Below are positions 22,477 through 32,648 of a DNA stretch of 64,000 nt, one piece after another. Source of the stretch: Nemertoderma westbladi. Lineage: Eukaryota; Xenacoelomorpha; Nemertodermatida; Nemertodermatidae. Below the pieces are notes generated by a model. That model had not been told where the DNA came from. It did not search any database and saw only the letters and a list, made by a program, of their open reading frames with translations. Every line of letters starts with the position of its first letter. The stretch's first letter is position 1. The stretch covers positions 124,001 to 188,000 of the forward strand of contig JAUCBJ010008575.1 in NCBI GenBank assembly GCA_032718475.1, given 5' to 3'. Position numbers and translations under genes: made by a program.

Positions 22477-23130
22477 TAAAGGGGCGAGCAGGTTAGTAAA
22501 GGAGCAGTTTAGTAAAGGAGCAGGTTTCTGAGGAGTATTGGGGGAACCAAAACAATAAACGTTATTGTTATGCGGGCTAAGAATACCCAAGGGCCAATAA
22601 TACTCGCAGGCTAAGAATACTCGCGGGCTAAGAATTCCTGAGACCTTACTGTAGACCTGTGAGACTGTGAAACCTTACAGTGAATGTATATCCCCAGCAT
22701 GAGACAATAACTTAATGAGCTCGTTTTATTATACAGTAATAAGCAAGTGGCTCCAGTAAAGGTAAACAAATTAAACATACTCTGTATAAGGTAGGTCATG
22801 TATAAACAATCAAACACTGTCGCTTAAACCTTATTCCTTGGAGACATTGCTGCTTACAATTTATAGACATTATTGTTTATATGAAAACGGGAATACCGAT
22901 TAATTACTTTCGTACGGTACACACCACTTATAATTATTTGTTAATTAGGGCACATTCACCCCCACGCACCCCTCAGCCCCTCATGTACTACATACAGTCC
23001 TCCCTACTTCATGTAGAACCTTTCAGTAGTTACTCGCATATTTGTAGATAATAAATTTTATGATAAAATATAATATAATAGTGCCTGGTGGTATTGTGTT
23101 TTGTGGTACTCTGGTATTTCAGTATTTTCA
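22477..23130. other. unique core of the hAT-like element
   Basis: No transposase or other gene seen. It contains short repeats: GTAAAGGAGCAG near 22495-22520 and three copies of GGCTAAGAATAC or close variants at 22574-22635. The remainder is AT-rich. Confidence 0.55.
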
Positions 23131-23594
23131 CCAGGTGTCTGCACCACTTTCTGCACCACTGTCTGCACCACTGTCCGCACCAGGTGTCTGCATCACTGTC
23201 TGCACCAGTGTCTGCACCAGTGTGCACCACTGCCTGCACCAGTGTCTGCACCACTTTCTGCACCACTGTCTGAACCACTGTCTGCACCATTGTCTGCACC
23301 AGTGTCTGCATCACTGTCTGCACCACTGTCTGCACCAGAGTGTCTGCACCACTGTCTGCACCAGTTGCCAGTGTCTGCACCACTCTCTGCACCAGTGTCT
23401 GCACGCTGCACCACTGTCTGAGCCACTGTCTGCCTGCACCAGTCAGTCAGTGTCTGCACCACTGTCTGCAGTCTGCACCAGTGTCTGCACCACTGTCTGC
23501 ACCAGTGTCTGCACCTCTGTCTGCACGCTGCACCACCGTCTGCACCAGTGTCTGCACCACTGTCCGCACCAGGTGTCTGCACCACTGTCTGCTT
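23131..23594 (-). repeat. 12-bp minisatellite, right arm (inverted)
   Basis: About 38 units of GTCTGCACCACT, the reverse complement of the left-arm unit, with some short insertions. It ends at GTCTGCTTAACGTTTAC, the exact inverse of the sequence that opens the left array at 18110-18128. The arms could pair as a long imperfect hairpin. Confidence 0.94.
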
Positions 23595-24201
23595 AACGTT
23601 TACATCCTTAATTTTGGACTGAACTTCCATTTAAATGGCATTACTTTTTTAATTGTTTCCAGTTTACTTGGGCTGTAGTTTAAAAATTAGCTTAATTATA
23701 CAGTAGTCTGGTAGTTTAGGTTAGGCTAAACATTGCCATTTTATTGTAGTACCTATTTTTTAATTAATCATAACTTTGATACATAATACCAAATATACCT
23801 ACTACCTCATATAAATAGTATTACAAAGACTACCTGTACTTTTAGTGAGGTTTTCTAAATTTGATGTCACTACTGTACGGCTTACTACCGGTGATAATGT
23901 GGTGCATACAGCAGTACAGTAAGTACACAGTAGTTTAGGTCAGTAGGTTAGTAATGTACAGTAATGTAAATATTGCCATTTTATTTTGTAGTACTTATTT
24001 TTTTAATTAATCATAGCTTTCTTGCTAAGTCCGCAGACCAAATAGGTACCAGTCTGCCACTGCCAGTCAGCCACAATAGTGACGTAAATACGATTTTATG
24101 ACCATAACTTGCTAACTTTCTGAACTTCGGTTCGGATTCGGTTCGGTTCGGCCCGAAGTTGGCCCTGCTTCGGTTCGGTTCGGTTCGGCCCCATAAAGTG
24201 C

Positions 24202-24217
24202 CTTCTGTTGAACCCTG
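24202..24217 (-). repeat. right terminal inverted repeat of the hAT-like element
   Basis: CTTCTGTTGAACCCTG on the plus strand, the inverse of the left end with two mismatches. It is preceded by a TTCGG-rich block at about 24124-24190 similar to that near the left end. Confidence 0.75.
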
Positions 24218-24225
24218 GGTAGGCC
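24218..24225. repeat. 8-bp target-site duplication (right), GGTAGGCC
   Basis: Identical to 17891-17898. Confidence 0.75.
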
Positions 24226-25206
24226 TACCGGTATATAAATTTGTTCGTCCTATTTCAGCTAGGAACTTTCACCCGTTAGACGGGTGGACAACCCAGCCCT
24301 TTAATGGGTGTCCTAATTCGTTCTTCTGGGCTAAATTCCACCCGTTTGAGGGGTGGCTTGGGGAGTTTGTAAATTTTATCCAGCTTGTTTTATGATCAAA
24401 GCCGCCGACAGCAATCTCGGACACTCATCTGAGGGCTGGATATAATGCGGCTACATGCAAGGAAATACAGCCTTGAGTAAACCTACAACAACAACAGGGT
24501 GCTTTTGATTGACAGTGTAAGAGTAATAGCTGTAATAAGCTAAGTTTCAAAGACTGCTTGACTGCTTGAGCCTGAGTGCTGAATGCCTGCCTGACTACGG
24601 TACTTCAGTACTTAGTGCTTAGCTAGGAGGACTGGAGGAGTTAATAAAATAAGATAATTATTATTTTCCGAAGTTAATTAATTATTTATTTAAGTTACCA
24701 GTGCGCCTGCACAATTAATTATTTTCGTCAGTTACCAAGCAGCCAAGCAGTACTGCGTAATTAATTATTTTATTTAAGACAATAAAGTATTTTCTTCTTA
24801 CCAGTAAGTTGATAAATTATTTTATTTAATATGACAGTCATAGTACTGCAGTACAGTAATTATTATTTTCTTACTGGTAAGTTAATCAATTATTTTCTTA
24901 GGACTGTAGGATATTCATTATTTCATTACAAAGCAGCAAAGTCTGACAGTAGGTACACACATTAGGTAGGTCTATGTCTAAGATAATTAATTATTTATTA
25001 AGATAATTAATTATTGCATTAATTATTATATTAAGTTCAGAAGTTACTAGTTACCTAAATATTTTATTAAGTTAATTAATAATTTTAATTAAATTAGTTA
25101 ACTAATTATATTATATTTAATTAGCTAATTATTTTAGTAGGGTTTCCTCGGCAAAATTTGGCTGCACTTTGAAACTAAATCTTAAGGTAGGAATAATGAT
25201 GTAATG
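24226..25206. other. noncoding stretch with three tight hairpins at its left end
   Basis: Three adjacent inverted repeats occur: CACCCG-TTAGA-CGGGTG (24270-24286), GGAC/ACCCA with TGGGT/GTCC (24286-24313, one bulged A) and CCACCC-GTTTGAG-GGGTGG (24338-24356). The rest (24400-25200) is AT-rich with TTAATTAATTA runs and no gene. Confidence 0.6.
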
Positions 25207-25410
25207 CACAAATGTTGTCGAACCATCGTATACGGTACCGGTACTGATCTGATTGCTGCAATAATTTCATCAGGAATCCCATATAACTGTCAGACTGTAT
25301 AATGAAAGTATGCTGAACATACGTGAGCGGGAGACTGAATCAAAGGCCTTGCAGCCTTGAAGAAGTCAACAAAGATAACAGCTGACAGCCAGATGCCTGT
25401 TTTTCTTTGC
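25207..25410 (-). mobile_element. RTE fragment F2, internal piece only
   Basis: Antisense match to the reverse-transcriptase segment of the intact RTE element (equivalent of about 20915-21076, covering the FVDFFKAFDSVSR region), with small changes and insertions. Unlike the other fragments it lacks the family 3' end, so simple 5' truncation does not explain it. Confidence 0.75.
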
Positions 25411-27563
25411 TGTGCTAGCTAACGCTGTAACGTACAGAATGCAGTTGTAGTGAATAGCAGATAACACTGACTGACTGATGTGTACTGTCACTGTACTGCT
25501 GTACAGCTGTGGTGTAGTAAGTACCGGTAGGCCTAATAGGCCTACAGTAATAAACTAGGCCTAACTCAAAATTCCAGGTACAGGCTGACAGGACAGGCAG
25601 ACAGATAGGCTGATAGGCGTGGTTTCGGATATGACTGTATGATGAATGATAAGAATGATATGATAACTAACTACGGAATTATCTTACTAACTAACTGACT
25701 AATCAAATAACTAACTTAACATTGTACTCCAATCTTCCAATTCTGCCATGGAAAATTCATGATTTTGGTGGTGTCCTATTGTCTATTAACTCTTTATATT
25801 GCTGGCTTGGCGTCGAAGCGTGATTACATGGCATGTGCCCTCCCTAGCTGCAGAATCTGTAGCTACTGTACAGTACCACATCATCGAAATATAAAATTTA
25901 GGCCAATGGTCAGCTGCGCTCAGATATCACCCCATATTTGATATTGCCAAGCCAAGCTTAGCTTTAGCTCGCATGCCAGAGCAGATAGGATTGTAATACC
26001 AACTGACCAATCCACTAGCTACCTACTGTGATAAAGTAGCAAGTAAGGTCGAAATGTCCTCCTCCCCTCTCCAGCTAGGCTGTGTGGTTTTACTATAACA
26101 GTGGAAGGGTGATGTTGTTTGCTGCCCAACCCTGCCAGATAATACACATTGTACTTTAAAAGGATTGAACAATTGAAACTGTCTATTATCTCTATACATC
26201 GCGGTCGCGGAAGTTACTTACTTAGTAAGAATAGCCAAGAAAACATTTACATAGGAAAGGAGACAGGTTGCTGATGGCTAATGTTGTTTCTGACAAACAT
26301 TTAAATATAAATAAACCGCTACGTTTTGTTTGAATTACATGGACTCACCTTCTCTTCCCCTTTATACCTGTCTACTTTCCAAGTTGCCACACAAACTACT
26401 GAATTAACTAATAACGGGTAACTCACAATACATGCGCCATCGTTATAAAGGAGTAAAGTAATGTGCAATGTGGTGTGAGATGAATTGAGGAATCATTTCA
26501 TATAAGAAATACACAGAAATCCTGCAATACCCCTGAATCGAGCGAAATAATTTGGTACCGTGTACTTTTCTCCTTTTGCGGTTACATAAAGCGGTGTCTA
26601 ACAAACACCGGCAGACCGGACAATGTCCTGTCCACACTGCACTATATATTGGGGTTGTTGATAAAGTTAACTCAAATTTCAAGGTATTCCTGACTGTACT
26701 GGTGTAAGTGGTGTGTAGAAATGTATTCACATTAATCCCAATTTCCACTTGGCATTGCGCGAATGTTAATTGTGAGGCCAATAAATAAGTAAATACAGTA
26801 ACTAAAGTTCACATCCGAAAGATGCCTTAATCTTCTTTAATCCGTAATCTGGTATCTTGGACAATGAGTTACCCACATGATGAGTTTATCGTTTAATAAA
26901 ACTACCCTACAGTATATACAGTAAGTATTGAATATGTTTACCTGTTTTCGACTTCACAAGGGCATTTTAAGTAGGATGGCCTCTGCCAATCCTCCCCATG
27001 TGTTGAGAGGTTTTGAATTAGTGGGATTACAAATAAGACAGCTGGCTTATTGTATTTCTCAAAATGATTGGCTGAGTATTTAATGGTGATTCTTTAGAAT
27101 AATAATTAGCTAAATAATTTCGTTGAGACATTGACATGGTAATTTAATACATCAGTATCAATACTATCGGCATAAGGTAAGTTTTAATATTTCTTACAAA
27201 TTGGCTATCCTCCAAGCTTAAAATATGCTACTTTTAAAACACAAATTTTCTGATAATACCTTCTTGTCATCAATTCATTAATTTTTATCAGTCCTCTGTG
27301 CGGCTTTGGGTTGGGGTGCAGATTGTAAGGCGGGTTGAAGGGTACTTTGCCCTCATTTTTTATATGTTGACGACGTGGTTAAATTTCTTAAATACCGATT
27401 TTTGTGATAGATAGCTCAATTTTAATTTGTATCTCATATCTGAGCCTCGTGCTGCGCGAAAGACCCACGAACATTTACAGTAGGCCTACTACAATACACG
27501 TAACAAGCCTAAAGTTAAGACCAACTTCAATTATTTGGTCTAATAATATAATAATTCAAATAA
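25411..27563. other. noncoding stretch
   Basis: No coding region, RNA gene or recognisable element seen. Short open frames here (such as 25759-25941 and 26443-26781) show no conserved motif. TAGGCCTA palindromes occur near 25528-25562 and 27481. Confidence 0.5.
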
Positions 27564-28440
27564 TACTACTATTACTACTAGGATCGGCATGCTGCATTGC
27601 AGCTGCATTTATAAGAATGCTGTGCCGGCTTTTCGAAAAAATTGCGCAGCCAAACTCCCTATCACCCATGCCATTGCTAGATCATCCGTATCTTCAAGGC
27701 CAGTGTCCTTTAAGATGCGTCTCAAAAAATTCATGGGCTGTCCACCATGTTTATTCACTCCATGAGGCTGCCAAAGCGCAAGATTATACACTGGCTGGTC
27801 CTCACGACGAAAGCAATGTCCTGCAAAGCGGATGCGACTTTGGTCTAGTGTCAAGCTTGGGGGAACCAATGAGACACCTCCAATGTTTTATAGTGTCTGG
27901 TTGGAAATGTGTGCATTGTACTTGACACAATGAACCCGGCGTAGCATTCTTGTGAATGTGCCATCCAGAGATTTGGTGTCCTCAGCAGTTAGAGCCCAGC
28001 ATGGACTCCCATAGAGGAGTACTGGAACTACTGCCGCTCTAAATAATCGTTTAAGTTTCCGATTAATTCTCTGTGATTTCCAAATCCTGGAAAGCCTATT
28101 CAAGGCTGTCCTGGCCTTTCCCTTATGTATTCGAAAGTTCTAACCTGACTTCCGGATCCATGACCTAGGTAACAGAAGTCGTCCACATGCTCAAGCATAC
28201 CATCCTTTGAGCTTATGCTCATCCGATCAGAGACTTGCTGTGGACTTCCAAAGTTAACTGTCAAAATTTTGGTCTTTCTGGAGTTAATAAAAAGACCAAC
28301 ACTAGAAGCAGCATGTTCTAATGAGCTGAGGAGCCGTTGGGCTCCCTCTAGTGATTCTGAGAGTACTCCTAAGTCATCAGCAAAGTCTAGACTAGATCAG
28401 TTAGGTACTTGGCAGGATTTCCTCGATTCAAATAATACAA
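27564..28440 (-). mobile_element. RTE fragment F3, 5' truncated
   Basis: On the minus strand it reads from the equivalent of about 21250 of the intact element to its 3' end. The tail appears on the plus strand as ACTACTATTACTACTAGGATCGGC at its left edge. It has several frameshifts (27609-27869 and 27888-28103 are pieces of the C-terminal region) and is clearly older than the intact copies. The truncation point lies inside a local tandem duplication. Confidence 0.85.
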
Positions 28441-28572
28441 CTAATGATAATTAAATAAATAATAATTGAGAGTACTCCTAAGTCATCAGCAAAGTCTAGA
28501 TCAGTTAGGTACTTGGCAGGATTTCCTCGATTCAAATAATACAACTAATGATAATTAAATAAATAATAATTA
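28359..28572. repeat. about 109-bp tandem duplication spanning the F3 truncation point
   Basis: The segment starting GAGAGTACTCCTAAGTCATC at 28359 is repeated at 28468. Each copy contains RTE sequence followed by the same non-RTE sequence (ATTCAAATAATACAACTAATG). The first copy has 5 extra bases. The duplication therefore arose after the RTE insertion. Confidence 0.9.
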
Positions 28573-28596
28573 TACTTTAGTTAAATTAACATAATT

Positions 28597-28680
28597 GGTG
28601 CACTGACAATGAATCACCATTATTAGTGCACTGACAATGAATCACCATTATTAGTGCACTGACAATGAATCACCATTATT
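28597..28680. repeat. 28-bp tandem repeat, three copies
   Basis: GTGCACTGACAATGAATCAC and the following bases recur at 28598, 28626 and 28654 with almost no change. Confidence 0.95.
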
Positions 28681-29562
28681 ATTCTTATTAAATAGCCAGT
28701 CTAAGGAGATTGACTTTATAAACGGCAAATATTTAAATACAAATCCACTTCAGTATACTACTATAGACATGAGTGTGTTTACGTATGTGTCACAATCACC
28801 TTATCTGTTAGTTGCTCTTCCTTTATAAGACTTACTTACGCGAACAAATCTGACACTACAGGAAGAGTTCATTTACCAGTACAAAGAGCGAAGTTGGTTA
28901 ACCGATGTAGCCAACCTAATCGACAAATCAATAATCTAACCTACAAAGTTCAGCCAAGTTGATACATTGTAGATCTTGCGTGATCACGCGTTTGTTTCCT
29001 GTGTTTCATAACTGTTTCATAACTGCGTGTCTTCATGCCTCTAATATAAAGATGGCACGTGTTTGGCACGTGGTTCGTCGCCCATGTAAATAATTCATAT
29101 TGTTATTATTATTAAAAATGTAAAGTAAAAATAATTATTAGTTAGTTTAGTAAAGTTGTATTGCCATTGTACTTATGTATAGTAGAATGTACTGCTGTAC
29201 AGTACATAGGAGACTAGTACATAGTACAGTATCTATGCTACTAGATCGCGTTGATACATTCTCATTGAACTTCCGATACCGTAGCATATCGATCTTCTCA
29301 TCCTTTCGGCCACCATATAGAGGAATAAGAAGCATTTCTCCAGCAGCATTACATCCATCTGTGAGCGAATAATACCAAATCAATGAAGGGCATAATTGCA
29401 TGGGTAATAACAGTGGATGTAATATTGGCTACCGATTGAATTATAGTGCGGTATGACTAAGTGTGTTGAAGTGATGAACAAACAAAGTGTGAGGAAGCAA
29501 TGTAAACGGCCGAACCCATTTAGACACTGCGTATTAGCGAAGCCAAAAGATGCAATAATTGT
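28681..29562. other. noncoding stretch
   Basis: AT-rich. No gene or element recognised. Confidence 0.5.
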
Positions 29563-30468
29563 ATACTACTACTAGGATCGGCATGCTGCATTGCAGCTGC
29601 ATTTTTAAGAATGCTGTGCCGGCTTATCGACAAAATTGCACCGCCACAACTCCCTATCACACATGACATTTGCTAGATCATCCGCATCTTCAAGGCCAGT
29701 ATCCTTTAAGATACGTCTCAAGAAAGTCATGGGCTGTCCACCAAGCTTATTCACTCCATGAGGCTGCCAAAGTACAAGATTATGCACTGGCTGGTCCTCA
29801 CGGCGAAAGCGATGTCCTGCAAAGCGGAGGCGATTTTGTTCTAGTGTCAAGCATGGGGGAACCAATGAGACACCTCCAATGTTATATAGTGTCTGGTTGG
29901 AGATGTGTGCATTGTACTTGACACAATGGACCCGGCGTAGCATTCTTGTGAATGTGCCATCCAGAGATTTGGTGTCCTCAGCAGTAGAGCCCAGCATGGA
30001 CTCTCATAGAGGAGTACTGGAACTACTGCTGCTCTAAATAATCGGACCTTAAGTTTCCGATTAATTCTCGGTGACTTCCAAATCCTGGAAAGCCTATTCA
30101 AGGCTGCCCATGCCTTTCCCTTACGTATTCGAAGGTCCTCACCTGACTTCTGGATCCATGATCCCAGGTAACAGAATTCATCCACATGCTCAAGCATACC
30201 ATCTTTTGAGCTTATGCTCATCCGATCAGAGACTTGCTGAGGACTTTCAAAGTTAACTGTCAAAATTTTGGTCTTTCTGGAGTCAATAAAAAGATCAACA
30301 CTAGAAGCAGCATGTTCTAATGAGCTGAGGAGCCGTTGGGCTCCCTCTAGTGATTCTGAGAGTACTCCTAAGTCATCAGCAAAGTCTAGATCAGTTAGGT
30401 ACTTGGCAGGATTTCCTCGACTTCTGGAGCCAGTAGGTGGAGTTATCATCACCCCATCATCATTATGA
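29563..30468 (-). mobile_element. RTE fragment F4, 5' truncated
   Basis: On the minus strand it reads from the equivalent of about 21196 of the intact RTE to the 3' end, and the plus-strand left edge is TACTACTACTAGGATCGGC. Two overlapping open pieces (30452-29847 and 29997-29605) are separated by a one-base shift near 29990. The first includes the catalytic DFADDLGVL motif. Non-functional, but less decayed than F3. Confidence 0.88.
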
Positions 30469-31511
30469 CGATGTAATTATGTAAATAATTGTATTGTGGT
30501 GGTTGAAATACTGTACAGTACTGTGTAGGATGGTATAATGTGTATACAGTAATCATTGTTGTACGAACAAAGGGGACAATATTGGTTGGGAATTGGCACC
30601 ATACTCACAGCCGGGATGAGTACCTGGTATTTTGAAGTGTACATACAAGGGCCTTAGTTGATGTGATAATATTAGTGCGGCCAGATGTTTAGTGGTTATT
30701 GGTAATATTTCGGTGTATTCAATGTGATAATATTGAGTGTAGGATTTCTTTCTTGAGTGTACTTTAAATCTCACCTTTCTCTATGTTATTTATGTTACTA
30801 TTATTGTGTATTTGTAAGCGGATTCAATTCCCTGCACTACCCAGCGGAAAATGGGCGAAGTGGCATTTTACCAATTATAATTGGGAAGGTGACATTACCA
30901 ATAATAATGTGAACTAACAACCAATTTAGGCGATACTCATCGCCAGCCACAAAGAAAGTTGAGAGGTCATAAACCATCTCAGGGGGACAAAGGGGCTAGC
31001 AGGGCTAGCACGTGGGGATAGTGGCAACAGGGAGTAGCGATGATGGTAATTAATCGGATTAGCCAACGATGGTAGGGGAAAACAGGTGATTGGAACGCAT
31101 CTACTGGCCAGGCCACTCAATACAGTAGCTGTGATTAATATGTGTTAATAATATATAACTGTTGTACTTGTGGATTATGATTCAGTTGGTAATCTGTAGA
31201 GTTGTGAGGCCGGAACGGTTTTTAACCGTCATCATTACTGTGTTATTATATTCTGACTGTGCTATTATTATGTTCTGTGATTATAACAACTAAGTCTAAA
31301 ACTGAATTATTCCAATGGCCTCCAGCCTATTATATTATATTCAGACACCACAGCCTTTCAGCAGCCTATGGATGCAGCGACGCGTATAATACCAAACACA
31401 CACACACCGGTCGGGGTCCAAACTGCCAACTCCATTGGATCCCGTCACAGTTAAAAACCGCCAACACATCAAAGATTAAAGAAAATAAACTGTGACGACA
31501 CACGACGCCAA
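30469..31511. other. noncoding stretch upstream of an unrecognised coding region
   Basis: No gene seen. Composition shifts to GC-rich at about 31490. Confidence 0.45.
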
Positions 31512-32648
31512 CATGAGCGAACACGAACAGCCCCAAGGTCCAGAGTGAGAGACGAGCCCGCCGCGAACCCCGAGCAACAGAGATCAGACGATTTGGGAAG
31601 CAGCGACGAGTCAGTACCGGCCCGCCACACCGGATTCGCCAACGAGGGACGCTCCAGTCGTTGAGGAGGAGAGCGGCCGAGTACGAGGAGGCGAGATCAC
31701 AGCGGCGAACGAGGTACCGAAGTCGCCAGCCAACCAGTGGCCAAGGGCGGCGAACGGCCCACCGGAACAGCAACGGTAGGGCCGACGGTACAGCGCCGGA
31801 CGAGGAGGGAAGGTCAAGTCCAGGAGGAAGACGTCGGGATGAGCGATCGCCTACGATGAGGGTACAACGCCACCAGGAAGTTGTTGAAGGATGCTAGAGA
31901 GGGAGGAAAGGTAGACCAGCCCAAGTTGTACCGGAGGCTAGGTGAGTGCAACAAAAATTTTTGCTACCTACTCCGATTTGGGCAGGGGGAACTAGCAAGT
32001 AAGAGGGCGAGGGGGGTCGCCATAGAACTGTTCGAATTGTGGCGATCCGAGGTGGTGGCGGCTAGTGTGGTGTACATAGGGCCCTATCTAGTAGATGCGA
32101 GGGGGATTAAGTTAGTGGGATGGGCAGATCCACATGACGCCAAACCCGAGGTTAACCCCGAAGATTCGGTGTCGTCGGTTAGTAGGAATGTTAGTAAGGA
32201 TGGGAAAATTAGTAGGACGAATAGGCGATGGGAATCCGTCACAACCGAAATGTCTGCTACATCCTCCGCGAAAGCACGAAGGGTGTTAGAGATAGATCTG
32301 GTGTGTCAGCTAGATATAGTCATGCTGGATCAAAAGGAACTAGAGAGACAGCTGGATGAGGGGACTGCGTTACTAGAAAGGGAAAGGAAACTAGCGAGAG
32401 AGTGTAAAGAGAGGGCCGAGAGGGTGGCGAGAAACTATAGAGAGCGGGAGGAGAGAGAAATGAGTGAGCGCAAGGAGCGAGAGGCGAGAGAGGTGAACGA
32501 GCACAAAGAGCGAGAGGCAAGGGAAGCGGAATTAGCTGATCAGAGTATTAGAGAGGACACACACAGAGAGAGAGAGAGGGGGCGGGTAAACGTATGCGGG
32601 ATGATATTCATACCCGGTTGAGGGGGTTAATGCAATATCAGGCGAAGC
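31512..32648 (+). pseudogene. unrecognised coding region, GC-rich, charged coiled-coil, frame-broken
   Basis: Not recognised. The coding signal is split over frames. An ATG at 31512 (MSEHEQPQGPE) meets a stop at 31545. An Arg-rich stretch runs to 31897. The best part, 31881-32621, contains KLYRRLGECNKNFCYLLRFG, RARGVAIELFELWRSEVV and YIGPYLVDARGIKLVGWAD. A strongly charged Glu/Arg/Lys segment from about residue 145 (ERQLDEGTALLERERKLARE, then REREEREMSERKERE) is a likely coiled coil. After a GAGAG run near 32575 the signal shifts to another frame (KRMRDDIHTRLRGLMQYQAK) and stops where an RTE tail begins. The N-terminal half with a coiled coil could be a gag-like protein or part of a host gene. 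No CCHC motif or catalytic domain is present. Confidence 0.45.

Larger units (their letters stand above)
17899..24217. mobile_element. hAT-like non-autonomous DNA transposon with inverted minisatellite arms, carrying a nested RTE element
   Basis: The left end TAGGGCTCAACAGAAG and the reverse complement of the right end CAGGGTTCAACAGAAG match at 14 of 16 positions. Both start with YAGGG as hAT ends do, and an 8-bp target-site duplication flanks them. Inside each end is a block of TTCGG repeats. Further in, 12-bp minisatellite arrays occur in opposite orientation in the two arms. Both arrays begin with the same unique sequence (GTAAACGTTAAGCAGACA), so that part is also an inverted repeat. No transposase frame is present. 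Without the nested RTE (18379-22104) it would be about 2.6 kb. Movement would depend on a transposase from elsewhere in the genome. Confidence 0.72.

Noticed and set aside
21998-22531. Repetitive GADSGADSG or VQTVVQTL reading frames as proteins
   Set aside because: Pure translation of the 12-bp array, whose length is divisible by 3. No other evidence.
24159-24395. Plus-strand 78-codon frame across the right end of the hAT-like element
   Set aside because: Spans the TTCGG repeat block, the TIR and the hairpins; no protein motif.
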